The position numbers and the translations under genes were made by a program. This document shows, in pieces, positions 28,501-38,085 of a stretch of DNA of 64,000 nucleotides (the first letter of the stretch is position 1; the number at the start of each line of letters is the position of its first letter). Under the pieces are notes generated by a model, which saw only the letters and a list, made by a program, of their open reading frames with translations, did not search any database and was not told where the DNA came from. The DNA comes from Rhyacichthys aspro (Eukaryota > Chordata > Actinopteri > Gobiiformes > Rhyacichthyidae). The stretch is taken from assembly GCA_036850595.1 (NCBI GenBank), contig CM072166.1, positions 13,038,758 through 13,102,757 on the forward strand, in the 5' to 3' direction.

Positions 28501-31500
28501 TGGTAGACTTGTGCTGGCCATGCAAGTCCTCAGCACAACAATTATGACTTGGTATGATTACATAGTACTAAAGAAATTTGATTATTGCCTTAGTGACTAT
28601 AATATGATTGATTAAAATACATGTATAGGCCTTAGTCACACAGGAAATGCATGCCTTAATAATCTGTTCTCAAACCGTCTCAGAGAAATGTATGTAAACA
28701 CAAAGAGGTGTAGGATGACCGTGGATCCTGGTGACCGTGAGCTGTTTCAGTGCGACAGCTGTGTTCTCGGTCTGGTGGGACAATGAGCTCATGATGAACA
28801 TGTGCTGTCAGTGAGAGTGGCAAACTTGTGCAACAGGACTGGAATCTGTGGAGTCTGGTGACACCACTGATGCTATCACCGTCACTGTGTGTGAGAACAA
28901 CTAAGACTCAAGAACACTGGACTAATCTGAATCAATCAACATAGAGCTTTGCGAAATAACAAAATCTGCCCCACTGCATTGAGCCCCTGCCGTATTTACA
29001 CCCTAACATTAAGTGCGCCACACATGTAGTTAACAGGTGAGTCACAGGCTAATAGCTTATCTATTATTCAGAAACACAACAAGCGGTTGTAAGCAAGGAA
29101 CGTCGCCAACAGGGATCTTTGTGTTTCTGTGCGACAGGTTTGAACTTGTGACAGTGGGAGGTACTTCACTATGAGCAGGAACAGGAACACTTTTGAAAAT
29201 GTGGGGTTTGAATGGGATAATGATGGGTATATTTCCCTAACTTTCCTTATTTATCTAAACTAACAGCGTGTTTTATTGGTTTGAAGGTATTAAGAAGCTT
29301 ATTTGACTTTTGAATCGTAAAAAGAAAGATGCAAATTGGGGACATTTCCCTTTTATCTTCTGTGAAGTCTTCTGAGCAGTGACGTCAGAGACTGGAGGTA
29401 TAAAATATGCAGAATGCACTTTAGCACGGAACAGAGTAAAAAAAAAAAAAAGAATGCTATTCCTGGTAGTTTCCCAATTGTATAAAGTCAAAATAGACGT
29501 ATTTGACAAAAACCTACCTACTTTGTGTATGCCGAAACATGATAATGGATTAATTGTCTGTTTTGCTGCCCCCAACACTTTTGAAAGTAGATATGTGAGT
29601 GCACAGTGCATCGTTTAAATCCTCCAATTTGTTTTCTTAAGTTGAATATAATGTTGCTTGAGGTATTACTTGCCTGTGTGCCATAAAATGCCGGCTCTTT
29701 GACAGGTGACTGAGCGTTTAAAGAGCTCTAGCAACATGAGTGGGCTTGTACCTGTGGGTGTGAGTGTTCCTGTTGCTACGAGAACATTGTGATGAAGATT
29801 TTTTTTTTACTAGCTTAAGGCTACATATCCGAGTGTTCCTACTTCTCATTATCTACCAGGAATTTGCAGGATTGCAATTCAAAGATGGGGTGTCAGTGCT
29901 TGCAGAAATACCTCGCTGTCGGGACACGGTGTGGAAATTGAAAAGGAAAAAAAAAGCCTGTAAATGCACGTCCAAAAAGTCCTGAGTGTGGAAGAAGTGT
30001 GAGGTGTGTGTATGTCCATGTGAAACGTTGAGTCACGCTCAGTCTGTGGGTGTGCGTGGGGCGCTGGACACTGTCAGGATTTAAGCCTCTTACCAAACCT
30101 GCCTCTGTTGTATAAAAGTGGAATGGATAGCTTTTTTTTTTTACTGCAATGTGCATGGGCTGTGGGGTCATGGTGGAGTTAGCATCACAAGTAAAGTAAC
30201 ACTAATGAGGTCTTTTAATGTGGAAAAATAAACTGCTGCACATGTTTTATTATGTAGCAATAGCTAATTCGAATATTATTCTGCAGTCTGTTGTGGGAAA
30301 CTAAGAGGGCTATTTCAACTATAGGTATTAGTTTGGAGACTCAGGACATATGGTATACTGAAAAGCACAGACCATTCCCTGCACTTTTTTGAAGAACAGC
30401 GATCAGCCAGTGGACGACTGAGATCAGTGAGCTGCAGGGCAGAACGCCACAAGAACTCCTTCTTCCCGACAGCCATAAAACTGTACCTCTATGGAAGATG
30501 AAGTCTAAATCAATTAATCTGCTACGCTAGCTTTAGCTTTACAACATTTAGCACTCGTTCGCCTTGAAGAGAGTTTAACACAATAAGACATGCATCTATT
30601 GAAGAAATATTGCCATTTGTGTGTGTGTGTTTACAATAATGCTAGTTAAAAGTTAGGTCTCTTGTTGATTCGATTACTTGTAAGGCCATTACTTTCTTAT
30701 GTTAGAAGTTTCAGATGGAATGCATTGTTACGTAAATTCAATTTTGCACTTCAGCTCTGCAATAAACTATCCTCTGTATGACGTAATACTTTGTGAGGAA
30801 GACATACAGCTGGACTGTGTTTGCTGCAGCTGCCTGTTTGGTTTACATTAAAACAAACCTCTTTTTTCACTTCTTTTAACAGATTTACTTACCACTCACA
30901 CCACTCATCTTCTTCTTGTTCCCTTTCTTCCCCTTCTCCTCTCCTCTGTCATGCCATTTATCATCTCTCTATCTCATTCTTCTTGCACTGATCTCCCTCC
31001 TACTCTGAGGTTGCGGAGGGCTCTGGGGCCTCTGCTGTTGGCTGCCGCCCAACATCTTACATAACAGCAGCGTGTAGCTCCCTGAATCACTGCTAGCTTC
31101 AGTTAGCCATGACATTGCTACATGTTTATGCATCATGCCTTTAATACAATCTCAGAGGAAAACATTTATCTTATTAGACTTACAGTTGTTGTTGGCGAAC
31201 TGGATTTTCCTGGCCACTGTTGAGCCACCATTAATGACACAGATCATTTGAGTTGAGGATAAAGACCTTGAGTTGTTATGTGAGCGAAGACATTAACAGG
31301 ACCTGTATTTACAAGCCTGCATCATTTCACCTGACAAGGACTCGGCATCGGATCCATTAAATGTAGCCACAAGCTGGAAGCTGCGTTAAGATTTGTATTC
31401 ACAGTGCACTCGCTGCAGCTCATAAGTGGCTGAAGGTGCATTAATAAGATGGATTCAAACCTGCAGACTCCCTCCAGACACAGACCGTCTCGCTGCATTA

Positions 31501-34500
31501 TCAATTATAAAATCTATGCCGTGGTCTGGAACAATCTGTCCCAACTGAAAGGATTGGGTCACATCCTCTGAAATATGAAGGAGGGTGTGTGACGCCTCAA
31601 ACCAACTTTCTCTGAATCCAGCCTTTTGAGTTTCAAGGTCTAGTTTCTGAGGCTAGGCGACTCTTGTCTCTCTTTGGGACACCCATGGTCACAGCCCCTG
31701 GACAAACTCTTAAGAGAGAACTGGCTAGAAACTCAACTGATTTGAGTGACAGTAAGCTACCACCTTCAAAAAAGTCTAATGTATGGCTGCACAATATGGC
31801 CTTACAGTACTTTATATTATACCTCTATTACAATTAGACCTCTTCCTTTATTACAATGATTGTTGATACTATTACTGACAAGTGATTTTTTTGTGACGAA
31901 AGTCCTCCATGTAAAAAAAAAAAAAGCATCAAAGAAAACTCACACAATATTCTCTGTAATAATTTTCATACTGTGTAGTCTTTGTATAAGCTTTGGCAGC
32001 TGTTCTCCCTGGGCACTTAACAATAATTTGCACTGGCAGAAACGTAATGTTCAGAGGTTCTCAGAGACAATTTATTGATCACAAGCTTCAATACTTTTCC
32101 GAACAGGGTCATCTACTTAATCTAATTCAATAAAGAAACTCACAGTCCTGATCAAACAAGATTGGAATAAAAAGAAGCAAACACTTTTACCTATAAAGGG
32201 AATTATAACTATTTTAGCCAATAACATGCTCCAAGTGCATTTAGGCTAAACTGCAGCGCAAACACATGTAACATGAGACTGCAGAGCCAATACTAGTTTC
32301 ATTTAATGCTCGGTGTAAGTACTCTCCCGAAACTTGGAGTCAACAAGTGTATGTTCCACTCTCAATGTCAATATTCATAGCCAAACAACTCATGCAAAGC
32401 AGAAGAGAGCTACTGAAGTGGACTTTACCTGAGGGGATGGTCATATCCCTCTGCACCATGCTGAAACGCTACCCTTCTGTGGAACTAGTCACTCATTGTC
32501 CCGGCACGAGCAGAGCAGGGAAACACAGCAGTGGTACAAGTCTGAAGAAAGTCCAGCCACATCCAACACCCTTTCCTCTCACCGGCAGCAGGCAGTCCAC
32601 AGGTTGCACTGCATGTCACATTCCCTGTCTCTGGAGTGTCTGTCTACAAGTGTGAGCACGCCCCGGCTCAGAGGGCGGTGCAGGTCTCAGCCTCTGGCCC
32701 TTAATGCTGCTGGGACAACAACAAGGTCCGCCCAAAAGGTCCCAGTGTCTTCACAACAACACCCTAGAGTTCTTCTCAAATGCACAAAAACTGATTGTGT
32801 TTGTTTGGGTTGACTTTTTCATTCAGCTAAGAGACAAAAAGCTGAAAGGAGTGAAGTCTCACCTCAAGTAGAACACACCCCTGCTCTTCATAGCTTTTTC
32901 ATTTTCCCTCGCTTTCCTTCTGTTCCCTCTTTGAGAAGTTATGCAATACTGCCACTTCAGACATGACCTCCCCCTCCTTTTCCTTTTTCCTCCTCCTTTT
33001 TCTTTTTCTTCTTGTGCAGACCACACTCCTACACTCAAACTAGCTCAGCTTTGCAGAGGTCTTATGCCATGGCCACTTTGTTGTGATAAAATGTCCAAGA
33101 TGGTGAGTGGAAAAAGACCCGTCATGTCCACAGAACTGCCACTTTGACACAAACACGATGGCGGATCTTGACATCTGCCCCTAATCCTCATCCTGAAAAA
33201 CATGTTAGTGTTCTGTATGTATACACTCTTTCTCAGTGGTTCAGTGAAGAGGAAGCCAGAGTGCAATAAACATATTGCATAACCAGGTGACTGATGTTAC
33301 ACTTTGATAAGCTGTATTATGTGGGTATTCTGTCACAAGAGCATGCATAAGGAAATGCACAAGCGCTCACATGCAGCACATCTCTGCAGTGTTCTAAGGC
33401 ATCTTAATGCAGCATTGCCTGCAGCAACATGTCTTCTTCTGGGTAGAACATTGTAAGGACGCGGCCTTTTGGGAGTGGTTGCCCCAGGCTGTCAGAGATA
33501 GTTTCTTTTTGTATTTATGTGAGGTGAACATGTGACAAGCAGTCACACGATCAATTGTTAAAACTAAATCTTGGGAAAGTGGACTGAATTACCATCAACA
33601 TCACAGAAAGGAGCATAATGGCTTTGTTTTATTTGGTAATAGTCACTCTGTTTTCTTCACCAATAGTCACTCTATTTTATTCACTGATAGTCACAGTTTC
33701 TGTTCACTGATAATCACTGTTTCCTTCACCAATAGACACTGTTTTTTTAACCAATAGTCACCGTTTTCTTCATCAATAGTCACTGTTTTGTTCATCAATA
33801 GTTACTCTTCTCTTCCCCGATAGTCACTCTGTTCTCCTCACCAATAGTCTTCTTACCACCAATAGTTTCTCTTTCCTATTCAGCAATAGTCACTATTATA
33901 GTCTATTATTATCTGCACACCATTCACAGCTACTTTTTCCCATTAAACTTAGTAGATCAATTATTCTTCAAACCTTACTTGACCCACCCCTCACATTAAA
34001 TCAACCTGAGGTCAGCTAACTGTTTCTCCGTTAAAAACAGACGGAAACACCTGCCAAGAACAATGGCTGGTCCAGTATGTGCTGATAACGCAAGACCCAT
34101 GCTCTGATATCCCATAGTCCAATCTTAGCAACAGTTGTTTTTTTACTACCTACCGTACGCAAGGATATACTACTTTATTAAAGGGAATGCCAATGAAATG
34201 TAAAAGCTTATGATCTGCACGGTTATTACAATGATTCTTGGTAAAAGTAATTCCAGCACTTTGGGATAATTTGGGTTTGTGTTTTATGATGTGACAACGT
34301 AATAGGTCAGAAAAACAGGAAGTTACATCAAAACAGACTTTATGAGCTCTAGAGCACAGATGTTGAAATCTGCCTGCCACACGCGGCTGCTGTTTGGAAG
34401 CAAAACAACAGCTACAAACGGCACCCAACCGTGCCTCAGGTAGCGATTAATAACATAATGAATAATCAAATGTCTAATACTCATTGACTATTCTACTTAC

Positions 34501-35877
34501 TTGCAGGAAAAGTGCTAAATATTAAATGGAAAGCAAGCAGGATTTTGTTCATTTAAGCTCATATATAAATAAATAACCCAATTTTAATCCTTCAAAAAAG
34601 TTGATTGACATTTATTTCAACCCCCATAAAAGATAACGAGCAATAAGCAAACTACATATGGACTGTTGTTTAATAGCTCTAATTAACTTCTTTGGCAGTG
34701 TAAAGCTAACCAAACCGGATACATAAATACAACAAGGTTGCCCTTTCTTTAAAGCCAAAAGAAAGCATGCCACATCCCCTGTGGGCTCTAAGCTGCTTCC
34801 AGACCTCCACAGTCCTTAAAGCCACATAGTGAACATGTAGCCTCGATGTGTAGACAGCTCTCTGCCAGAGGCCCACACTCTAATCTACTCAAACAGCAGG
34901 TCAGCACCGACAAGCCAATTACTGGAGCGCCATGGCAGCTTCTCCTGTGGTATAATGCATGCACTGAACATATACACTGCTTTAGCATCTCCACCTCTTT
35001 CCACTGACAAAGAAACACAACGTACAGACAAGGCCATCAATTCACTTCTGCTTTACCCATAAGTGTTTTTCCACTTTCGACTTGACTCGGACTTATGTAA
35101 CATGTTCTCCGCGAACACAGTCAGAGCTTGGAGAAAATTTATGCTGGCGATACTCCACCTCTGCAAAGGAGCCAAAATCTTCACTTCAGCTGAAAACAAA
35201 ATCAATGACCTATGAGTGTGCAAAGTGAAGAAGCAGCATTTTTCTGTTAGCATACAAATGTATCTCTGCAATGTCAACAGTGGCAACATTGTGTCCTGGA
35301 AAGCTTTTGAATGTGCAGTAACCCTTGAATTGTAAAAAAGGGGTTTAAATCTGGTGTAAACCTTGAAAACTGAAACCGTATGGCAACATTTAATAGTCAT
35401 TCTGTTGTATTGACCAATGATTGTTCTGTTTTGTTCACCAACAGTCACTGTTTTGTTCACCAATGGGTACTGTTTTGCTCCCCAATAGTCACTTTGTTTT
35501 ATTCATCAATAGTCGCTCTGTTTAGTTCATCAATAGTTGCTATGTTTTCTTCACCAGTAGTCGCTCAGCACACTATTCTCAGTCACTGTTCCCGATTAAA
35601 CATGGCAAGTCATTCACCCTGAGGTCAGCTAACTGTTTCTCCAGTAAAACCAAAAGGAAATGCCTGCTGAAATGGGCAATGGTAATTAATGACCAAATGT
35701 CTTACCGTTCTTGCGCTCCTGTATCGGGAGCAGGTTGGGGGCGGGCTGAAGGGACAGTTCCTGCAGCTCATTGGTTACCGCCTCGCTCTGCGGACTTGGA
35801 GCTGACCCTGATGTCCCGCTGACTTCCATGCCGCTGGAACTGGGCTCCTCCTCTTTCTGTTGAAGTACAGTTGCCAT
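4072..35877 (-). CDS. mrtfa: Myocardin-related transcription factor A, 18 coding exons
   Basis: MRTFA is a transcriptional coactivator of SRF. G-actin bound to its RPEL motifs holds it in the cytoplasm; release lets it enter the nucleus and activate CArG-box genes. Coding exons in reading order: 35877-35706, 17748-17683, 14214-14159, 14072-13997, 13644-13483, 12607-12444, 12340-12200, 12012-11944, 11608-11397, 10801-10630, 10415-10017, 9168-8218, 7572-7366, 7230-7144, 6101-5961, 5836-5744, 4771-4711, 4625-4072. They total 3783 bases (1260 aa), longer than mammalian forms because of a glutamine-rich insert. Domain order is acidic N-terminus, three RPEL motifs (about 65-150), basic region, glutamine stretch, SAP domain (about 430-462), leucine zipper (about 628-663) and C-terminal activation domain. 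The N-terminal APSPQSEAV and the ending DLQLHW-SCL match MRTFA rather than MRTFB. A fish may carry a second mrtfa paralogue, which I cannot exclude. Confidence 0.95.
7600..8200. other. mrtfa intron, nothing recognised
   Basis: AT-rich intron between the exons at 7572 and 8218. I see only short poly-A/T runs and no repeat or RNA gene. Confidence 0.5.
8218..9168 (-). CDS. mrtfa: mrtfa exon: leucine zipper and glutamine-rich insert
   Basis: This 951-base exon starts VSSPLTQLTL. It contains the dimerisation coiled coil (MLQEKDKQIEELTRMLRQ) with leucine heptads, then sumoylation-like lysine motifs (VKKEEE, VKPEP). Its last 150-200 residues are very rich in glutamine. Mammalian MRTFA has no comparably long glutamine block here, so this is a likely fish-lineage expansion. 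Confidence 0.9.
9180..10010. other. mrtfa intron, nothing recognised
   Basis: AT-rich intron with no recognisable gene, RNA or repeat family. Confidence 0.5.
10017..10801 (-). CDS. mrtfa: mrtfa exons encoding the SAP domain
   Basis: Exons 10801-10630 and 10415-10017. The first ends PGALPSNLDEFK; the second begins VAELKAELKLRGLTVSG, then TKNDLIERLRNYQ, a textbook SAP (DNA-binding helix-extension-helix) motif. The rest is serine/threonine-rich and contains the conserved SSPPVSPTPSERSL block, a likely proline-directed phosphorylation region. Confidence 0.93.
11397..12012 (-). CDS. mrtfa: mrtfa exons: basic SRF-binding region and glutamine stretch
   Basis: Two exons, 12012-11944 and 11608-11397. 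The first is lysine-rich (RSKKAKDNKPK); the second begins VKKLKYHQYIPPDQK, the B-box-type basic region used for SRF contact, followed by LLQQQQLFLQLQILSQQQQ. An earlier donor (GCC|GTAAAA) would break the frame, so the donor GT|GTGAGA at 11397 is chosen because it keeps phase with the next exon. Confidence 0.88.
12200..12607 (-). CDS. mrtfa: mrtfa exons: acidic/serine block and polyproline
   Basis: This covers two exons, 12607-12444 and 12340-12200. The first carries SSSLDEDSSDALSPDQ, a block strongly conserved in MRTFs. The second encodes a run of 13 consecutive prolines after FLTQ, followed by LNGPDSPLPKVLNGTT; mammals have a shorter proline run at this position. All splice phases are 0 or fit their neighbours. 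Confidence 0.9.
12620..13470. other. mrtfa intron, nothing recognised
   Basis: Intron without identifiable repeats or coding exons. Short open frames here lack splice support and similarity. Confidence 0.5.
13483..13644 (-). CDS. mrtfa: mrtfa exon with RPEL3 and basic NLS
   Basis: This exon encodes TSAEPSLQAKQLQLKRARL, then ADDLNDKI, then HRPGPIELVHKNIL. RPGPIEL is the third RPEL motif; the lysine/arginine cluster before it belongs to the actin-regulated nuclear import signal. The segment after the motif (SVACPVQHTLLG) differs from the mammalian sequence. Confidence 0.92.
13997..14072 (-). CDS. mrtfa: mrtfa exon with RPEL2
   Basis: This exon starts TEDYLKRKIRSRPERSELV and ends RMHILE. RPERSEL is the canonical second RPEL motif, with the conserved arginine, proline, glutamate and leucine all present. 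Confidence 0.93.
14159..14214 (-). CDS. mrtfa: mrtfa exon between RPEL1 and RPEL2
   Basis: This exon encodes PLKSPAAFHEQRRSLERAR, the conserved spacer between the first two actin-binding motifs. It enters at phase 1 and exits at phase 0, with acceptor ggtgcag and donor AGG|GTATG. Confidence 0.92.
14849..14952 (+). repeat. Decayed non-LTR retrotransposon tail, copy A
   Basis: This segment shares GTGGACG-CTGAGATCAGTG, GAGCTGCAGG and a later TAAATCAATT block with the segment at 30.41 kb. It lacks the internal stretch present in that copy and is more decayed. Read against copy B it corresponds to the C-terminal end of a LINE reverse transcriptase. Confidence 0.6.
15440..15655 (+). promoter_or_regulatory. 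Promoter-like CpG-rich segment with a possible antisense first exon
   Basis: Inside the mrtfa intron, on the opposite strand, this segment contains an inverted CCAAT box (ATTGG, about 15,482), a GC box (GGGGCGGGCG-like, about 15,580), and ATGGCCCTGACTTTAAAGAA at about 15,603. A strong donor (CCA|GTAAGTGG) follows at about 15,654. The predicted 17 codons, MALTLKKTYIAAVGPDT, match nothing I know. It could be the first exon of an antisense noncoding or nested transcript, or chance. Confidence 0.3.
15995..16092 (+). repeat. Teleost interspersed repeat fragment (CCATCCATC type)
   Basis: Contains CCATCCATCTTTCTGCTTAT followed by CCAGGGCTAGGTCAGAGGGG and CTTCCTCCAACTCGTCCAGG. This is the wording of a very common fish interspersed repeat, here a truncated and mutated copy. 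The exact family cannot be named without a library. Confidence 0.6.
17683..17748 (-). CDS. mrtfa: mrtfa exon: start of the RPEL region (RPEL1)
   Basis: This 66-base exon reads VLQLKLQQRRTREELVSQG and then IMP. It is the shared exon where both alternative N-termini join (phase 1 in, phase 1 out). RTREELV is the divergent first RPEL motif that contacts G-actin. Confidence 0.92.
20085..20475 (+). repeat. Interspersed repeat related to one at 47.75 kb
   Basis: Shares the order CTTCCTGTTCCTAAAG-TGCC, CAGAG, ACAAACTGAGC, then ACTACAGGATGTCCC with the segment at 47.74-48.0 kb. The two copies are diverged and interrupted. They are probably non-autonomous elements; the family is unknown to me. Confidence 0.45.
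22005..22200 (+). repeat. Teleost interspersed repeat (AGAAAACCCAC type)
   Basis: Contains TTATTTTATACCGCTTTTCA, AGAGAAAACCCACG, GAGGACATGCAGACTCACAC and GAACCCACAACCTTCTTGCT in the order seen in a very abundant fish repeat. It is mutated and probably inactive. Confidence 0.65.
22895..23024 (-). CDS. mrtfa: mrtfa alternative first exon (43-residue N-terminus)
   Basis: On the minus strand an ATG at 23024-23022 opens 43 codons plus one base, beginning MLDTNHCLSFEPSPPD and ending HSLKE, followed by a donor AAG|GTGGGC. The phase fits the exon at 17748-17683, giving SLKE-VLQLKL. The same SLKEVLQL junction occurs in an MRTFB isoform that uses an alternative N-terminus. No in-frame acceptor is needed, so this is probably the start exon of a transcript from an internal promoter. 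The resulting protein would be 1246 aa. Confidence 0.75.
23025..23760 (-). promoter_or_regulatory. mrtfa: Candidate internal promoter of mrtfa
   Basis: This lies upstream (minus-strand sense) of the alternative first exon. It holds a CpG/GT-rich stretch around 23,500-23,550, an AP-1-like TGACTCA at about 23,695 and, on the minus strand, a CCAATAAAAA element at about 23,710-23,720. It is GC-richer than the flanking intron. The transcription start is not resolvable from sequence alone. Confidence 0.35.
23753..23860 (+). repeat. Local direct duplication, copy 1
   Basis: Shares CATCGAGCATAACCGACCTT and AATCTGATACAGGAGTGAAT, then GCTTTCAG, with 24,411-24,515 in the same orientation and order. It lies directly upstream of the internal mrtfa promoter. 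Confidence 0.7.
24411..24515 (+). repeat. Local direct duplication, copy 2
   Basis: Second copy of the segment at 23.75 kb, about 660 bases away, with CCCATCGAACATAATCGACC and AATCTGATACAGGAGTGAAT. The intervening sequence is not duplicated. Confidence 0.7.
24520..33600. other. mrtfa large intron with candidate regulatory blocks
   Basis: Over 9 kb of intron with no coding exon I can support. Items worth noting: a non-repetitive block at 27,130-27,500 with an octamer ATGCAAAT at 27,444; a CRE/TATA-like pair at 29,380-29,405; a retroelement tail at 30.41 kb; a pyrimidine-rich tract at about 30,930-31,010; and a perfect CArG box at 32,190-32,199. The rest is unremarkable. Confidence 0.45.
30408..30526 (+). 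mobile_element. LINE reverse transcriptase C-terminal remnant, copy B
   Basis: Reads in frame SGRLRSVSCRAERHKNSFFP followed by TAIKLYLYGR and a stop. The KNSFFPTAI element is a typical ending of non-LTR retrotransposon ORF2 proteins. The copy is 5'-truncated and has no intact enzyme domain. It is related to the 14.85 kb copy. Confidence 0.6.
33620..34055 (+). repeat. Minisatellite array 1 with shared tail
   Basis: About eleven imperfect units of roughly 24-26 bases (core TTCACCAATAGTCACTGTTT) followed by a spacer and the tail CTGAGGTCAGCTAACTGTTT. Each unit carries a CCAAT-type core. Units are diverged, so the array is old. Confidence 0.75.
35385..35668 (+). repeat. Minisatellite array 2 with shared tail
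   Basis: About eight units of the same core (GTTCACCAATAGTCACTGTT-like) followed by the same tail, CTGAGGTCAGCTAACTGTTT, in the same orientation as array 1, 1.7 kb away. It ends about 40 bases from the donor of the first mrtfa coding exon. Confidence 0.75.
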
Positions 35878-35895
35878 GGTGACAGACAGACAGAC
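35706..35895 (-). CDS. mrtfa: mrtfa first coding exon (long isoform)
   Basis: The acceptor ctgactgcag is at 35896, the ATG at 35877-35875 has a strong context (caccATGG), and the donor AACG|GTAAG is at 35706/35705. The exon encodes 57 residues plus one base. The SAPSPQSEAV and NELQELSLQP segments match the MRTFA N-terminus, and the ERKN ending splices in phase 1 to the VLQLKL exon at 17.7 kb, as in mammals. Eighteen bases of 5' leader precede the ATG. Confidence 0.9.
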
Positions 35896-38023
35896 CTGCA
35901 GTCAGAATTAAAAAAAATAAAATAAAGATTTTCAGTGGAAGGGTCATTACAATGCGACAGAGCAACTGCCCAAAGCACTTACTAAGATTTTCCTGACAGT
36001 AAAACAGCTCCATTACCCTTTTATGTCTCTGTCAGTGTATTTCTGTCTGCCTCACTCACAAACACACACAAGCAGAGAATGTGGAAGAATGCAAGGCTGG
36101 AGACAAGAGGATTAAATCAACCATTAGAGAAGAATATGCATGTTTGAACTTTTACTACTGTTGCTGGGCTGCTCTTTTAGATGTATTTTCACTTTTACTA
36201 TTAAAAGCTGTGGTATTTCCCAACATCTAAAAACTTACTGTCAGAACATGAGGTAAGATAAAGTGTGTTTATACATGTCTGCCTGCTGTATGTGCTTCAT
36301 GTGGAGGCAAGCCAAATGTCCTCTAGCGGTGAAAAATGAGCTCAAGTTGAAGTTATTAATGCCCACTGAGCACAAAAGTCTCCATTATTTGATTTGGAGT
36401 TAAAAAAAATGTTAAAAATACAAAGCATAGATGTACCTCAGTTTATCAGTGTAAAAATACTTATATAATAGTTCTGAAGTTGTAGAAGTATAAATGGTAC
36501 TCTAGCCAAACAACACCATCATGTATAGTCAACATTCAAGTGAGATTACGTATAATAATTGTTAATCTGTTGAAGTGAAAGACTCACTCTCAGTGGGAAT
36601 CTGGCCGTTCTTTCTGGCAGAACTTGAACAACTGGGTCATGTTTGCGCACAAACTCGTTTTTTTAGTTCGATGAACAAATGTTTGGCTTGGGGTCAAGAC
36701 TTTCTGGTGGCCAAGCATTGACTTTGTAGGCCTTAAGCTAAGTGTTGTTACTACTTTATAGCATTTAAGTGAACATATTGCCTCTAGTCTTAATGCACTG
36801 AAATACAAATACAGATATTTCATGATCGGCAAAACCATTTATAGCGCAAAGGTAAAGCAAAGTCTTATGGCACTCTCTAAAATGATCAGGTCACGTTTAC
36901 ATAACCCCCCACAAAGGACATCTAAGAAACTACAAAGACCCAGGCAAAACATGTTTTATGAAACCTTTATGAAACATTGCAGTGCAGAGTGCAGGCCCAG
37001 TAACTTGGCAGCCAATCACTGATGGATGTTTATAAAGGCACAAGCTCTGCTGAGTGGTTTGTTCGTCTCTGTTTTGCACTCTCTGCAAATATGTGTTTTC
37101 TAACCGTGGGGTTCTGATGGGGATTCTGTCATTACGGCACAGCAGGCCTGAATACAATGAGACAGTGTTGTCTCTGAGATGTCATTTTTCTTCTTCTCTT
37201 ATAATCAAATGTTGCCAAAAACATGTTTGGTAACCACATGATAAACTATCGATAATCTCTTTTTTTTTTTTTACTGAGGCAATGGTAGCTTAAAGAGCAG
37301 TGTCTAATGCGTGTAAGTTAGAATTTATTGGATGGATGTTAAATGAGAACAAATCTGCTCCAATATGTAACACATATCATAATCCCAGCTATTATGTCAT
37401 GACATTATGCTTTTACAGTTCAGGGCTTGTCTAGTCTGCCAATCTAACTGACCTACAATGGGAGCTCAAGCAGAAAAATCATTCAGGCATGAATCTGGAT
37501 ATTCATGATGACCTTAATAACTAAAATGATAAACTACAAACCCTAATACATAATAAGTATAAAAAAACACATGATATAATGTTTGAATAACAAGTCTAAT
37601 GTCTTTCAAATATGTCAAATAAGTGCAACAGCTAGTAAAAAGTATGCTATCATGTCCAATCTTAGTGATACTATTTCTGAGATGCTCGCTGCAACATCAA
37701 TTGCTTCAGCCTTACTTTCCCAACAAGAGGCTGCTGTTCAGACATGCAACATGTATTGTTCTGGTGCAAACCATTAAAAGTAGTCCAGCATTCCTCCCTA
37801 CACGCTCACACTAGCCTTCAGATATCTATCGCAATTACCCCGGTGAGACCCGCTGCACACACCATCATCCCTTGACAGGCAGGTCTTTTATTCACCCTCA
37901 GACACAGAAAACCTTATTCCAGTAATAACACGCCTTTTCTATTATAAGTGGTGGTGGTATCCCCCAAGGCTTTAAACCTGGCATATCAAATTCTGTTGTG
38001 GCAGACTTGTCTTAGTAGCTTAC

Positions 38024-38085
38024 CTGTGTTCCTATATCTTGCAGTGGTGTTCTCCCATTTCAGCAGGAAAGAACTTCTAGTAGTT
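38024..38085 (-). other. mrtfa: mrtfa 5' untranslated exon 2
   Basis: On the minus strand this 62-base segment has a strong acceptor (tttcattag) and a near-perfect donor (CACAG|GTAAGCT). It contains stops in all useful frames and a short ATG ORF, so it is untranslated leader between exon 1 (38.66 kb) and the first coding exon (35.9 kb). The assignment to mrtfa is inferred from position and strand. Confidence 0.55.

Noticed and set aside
34150..34428. Minus-strand ORF starting MGAVCSCC, resembling a myristoylation/palmitoylation motif
   Set aside because: It lies in an mrtfa intron, the rest of the frame has no known domain, and there are no supporting splice sites or neighbours. Treated as coincidence.
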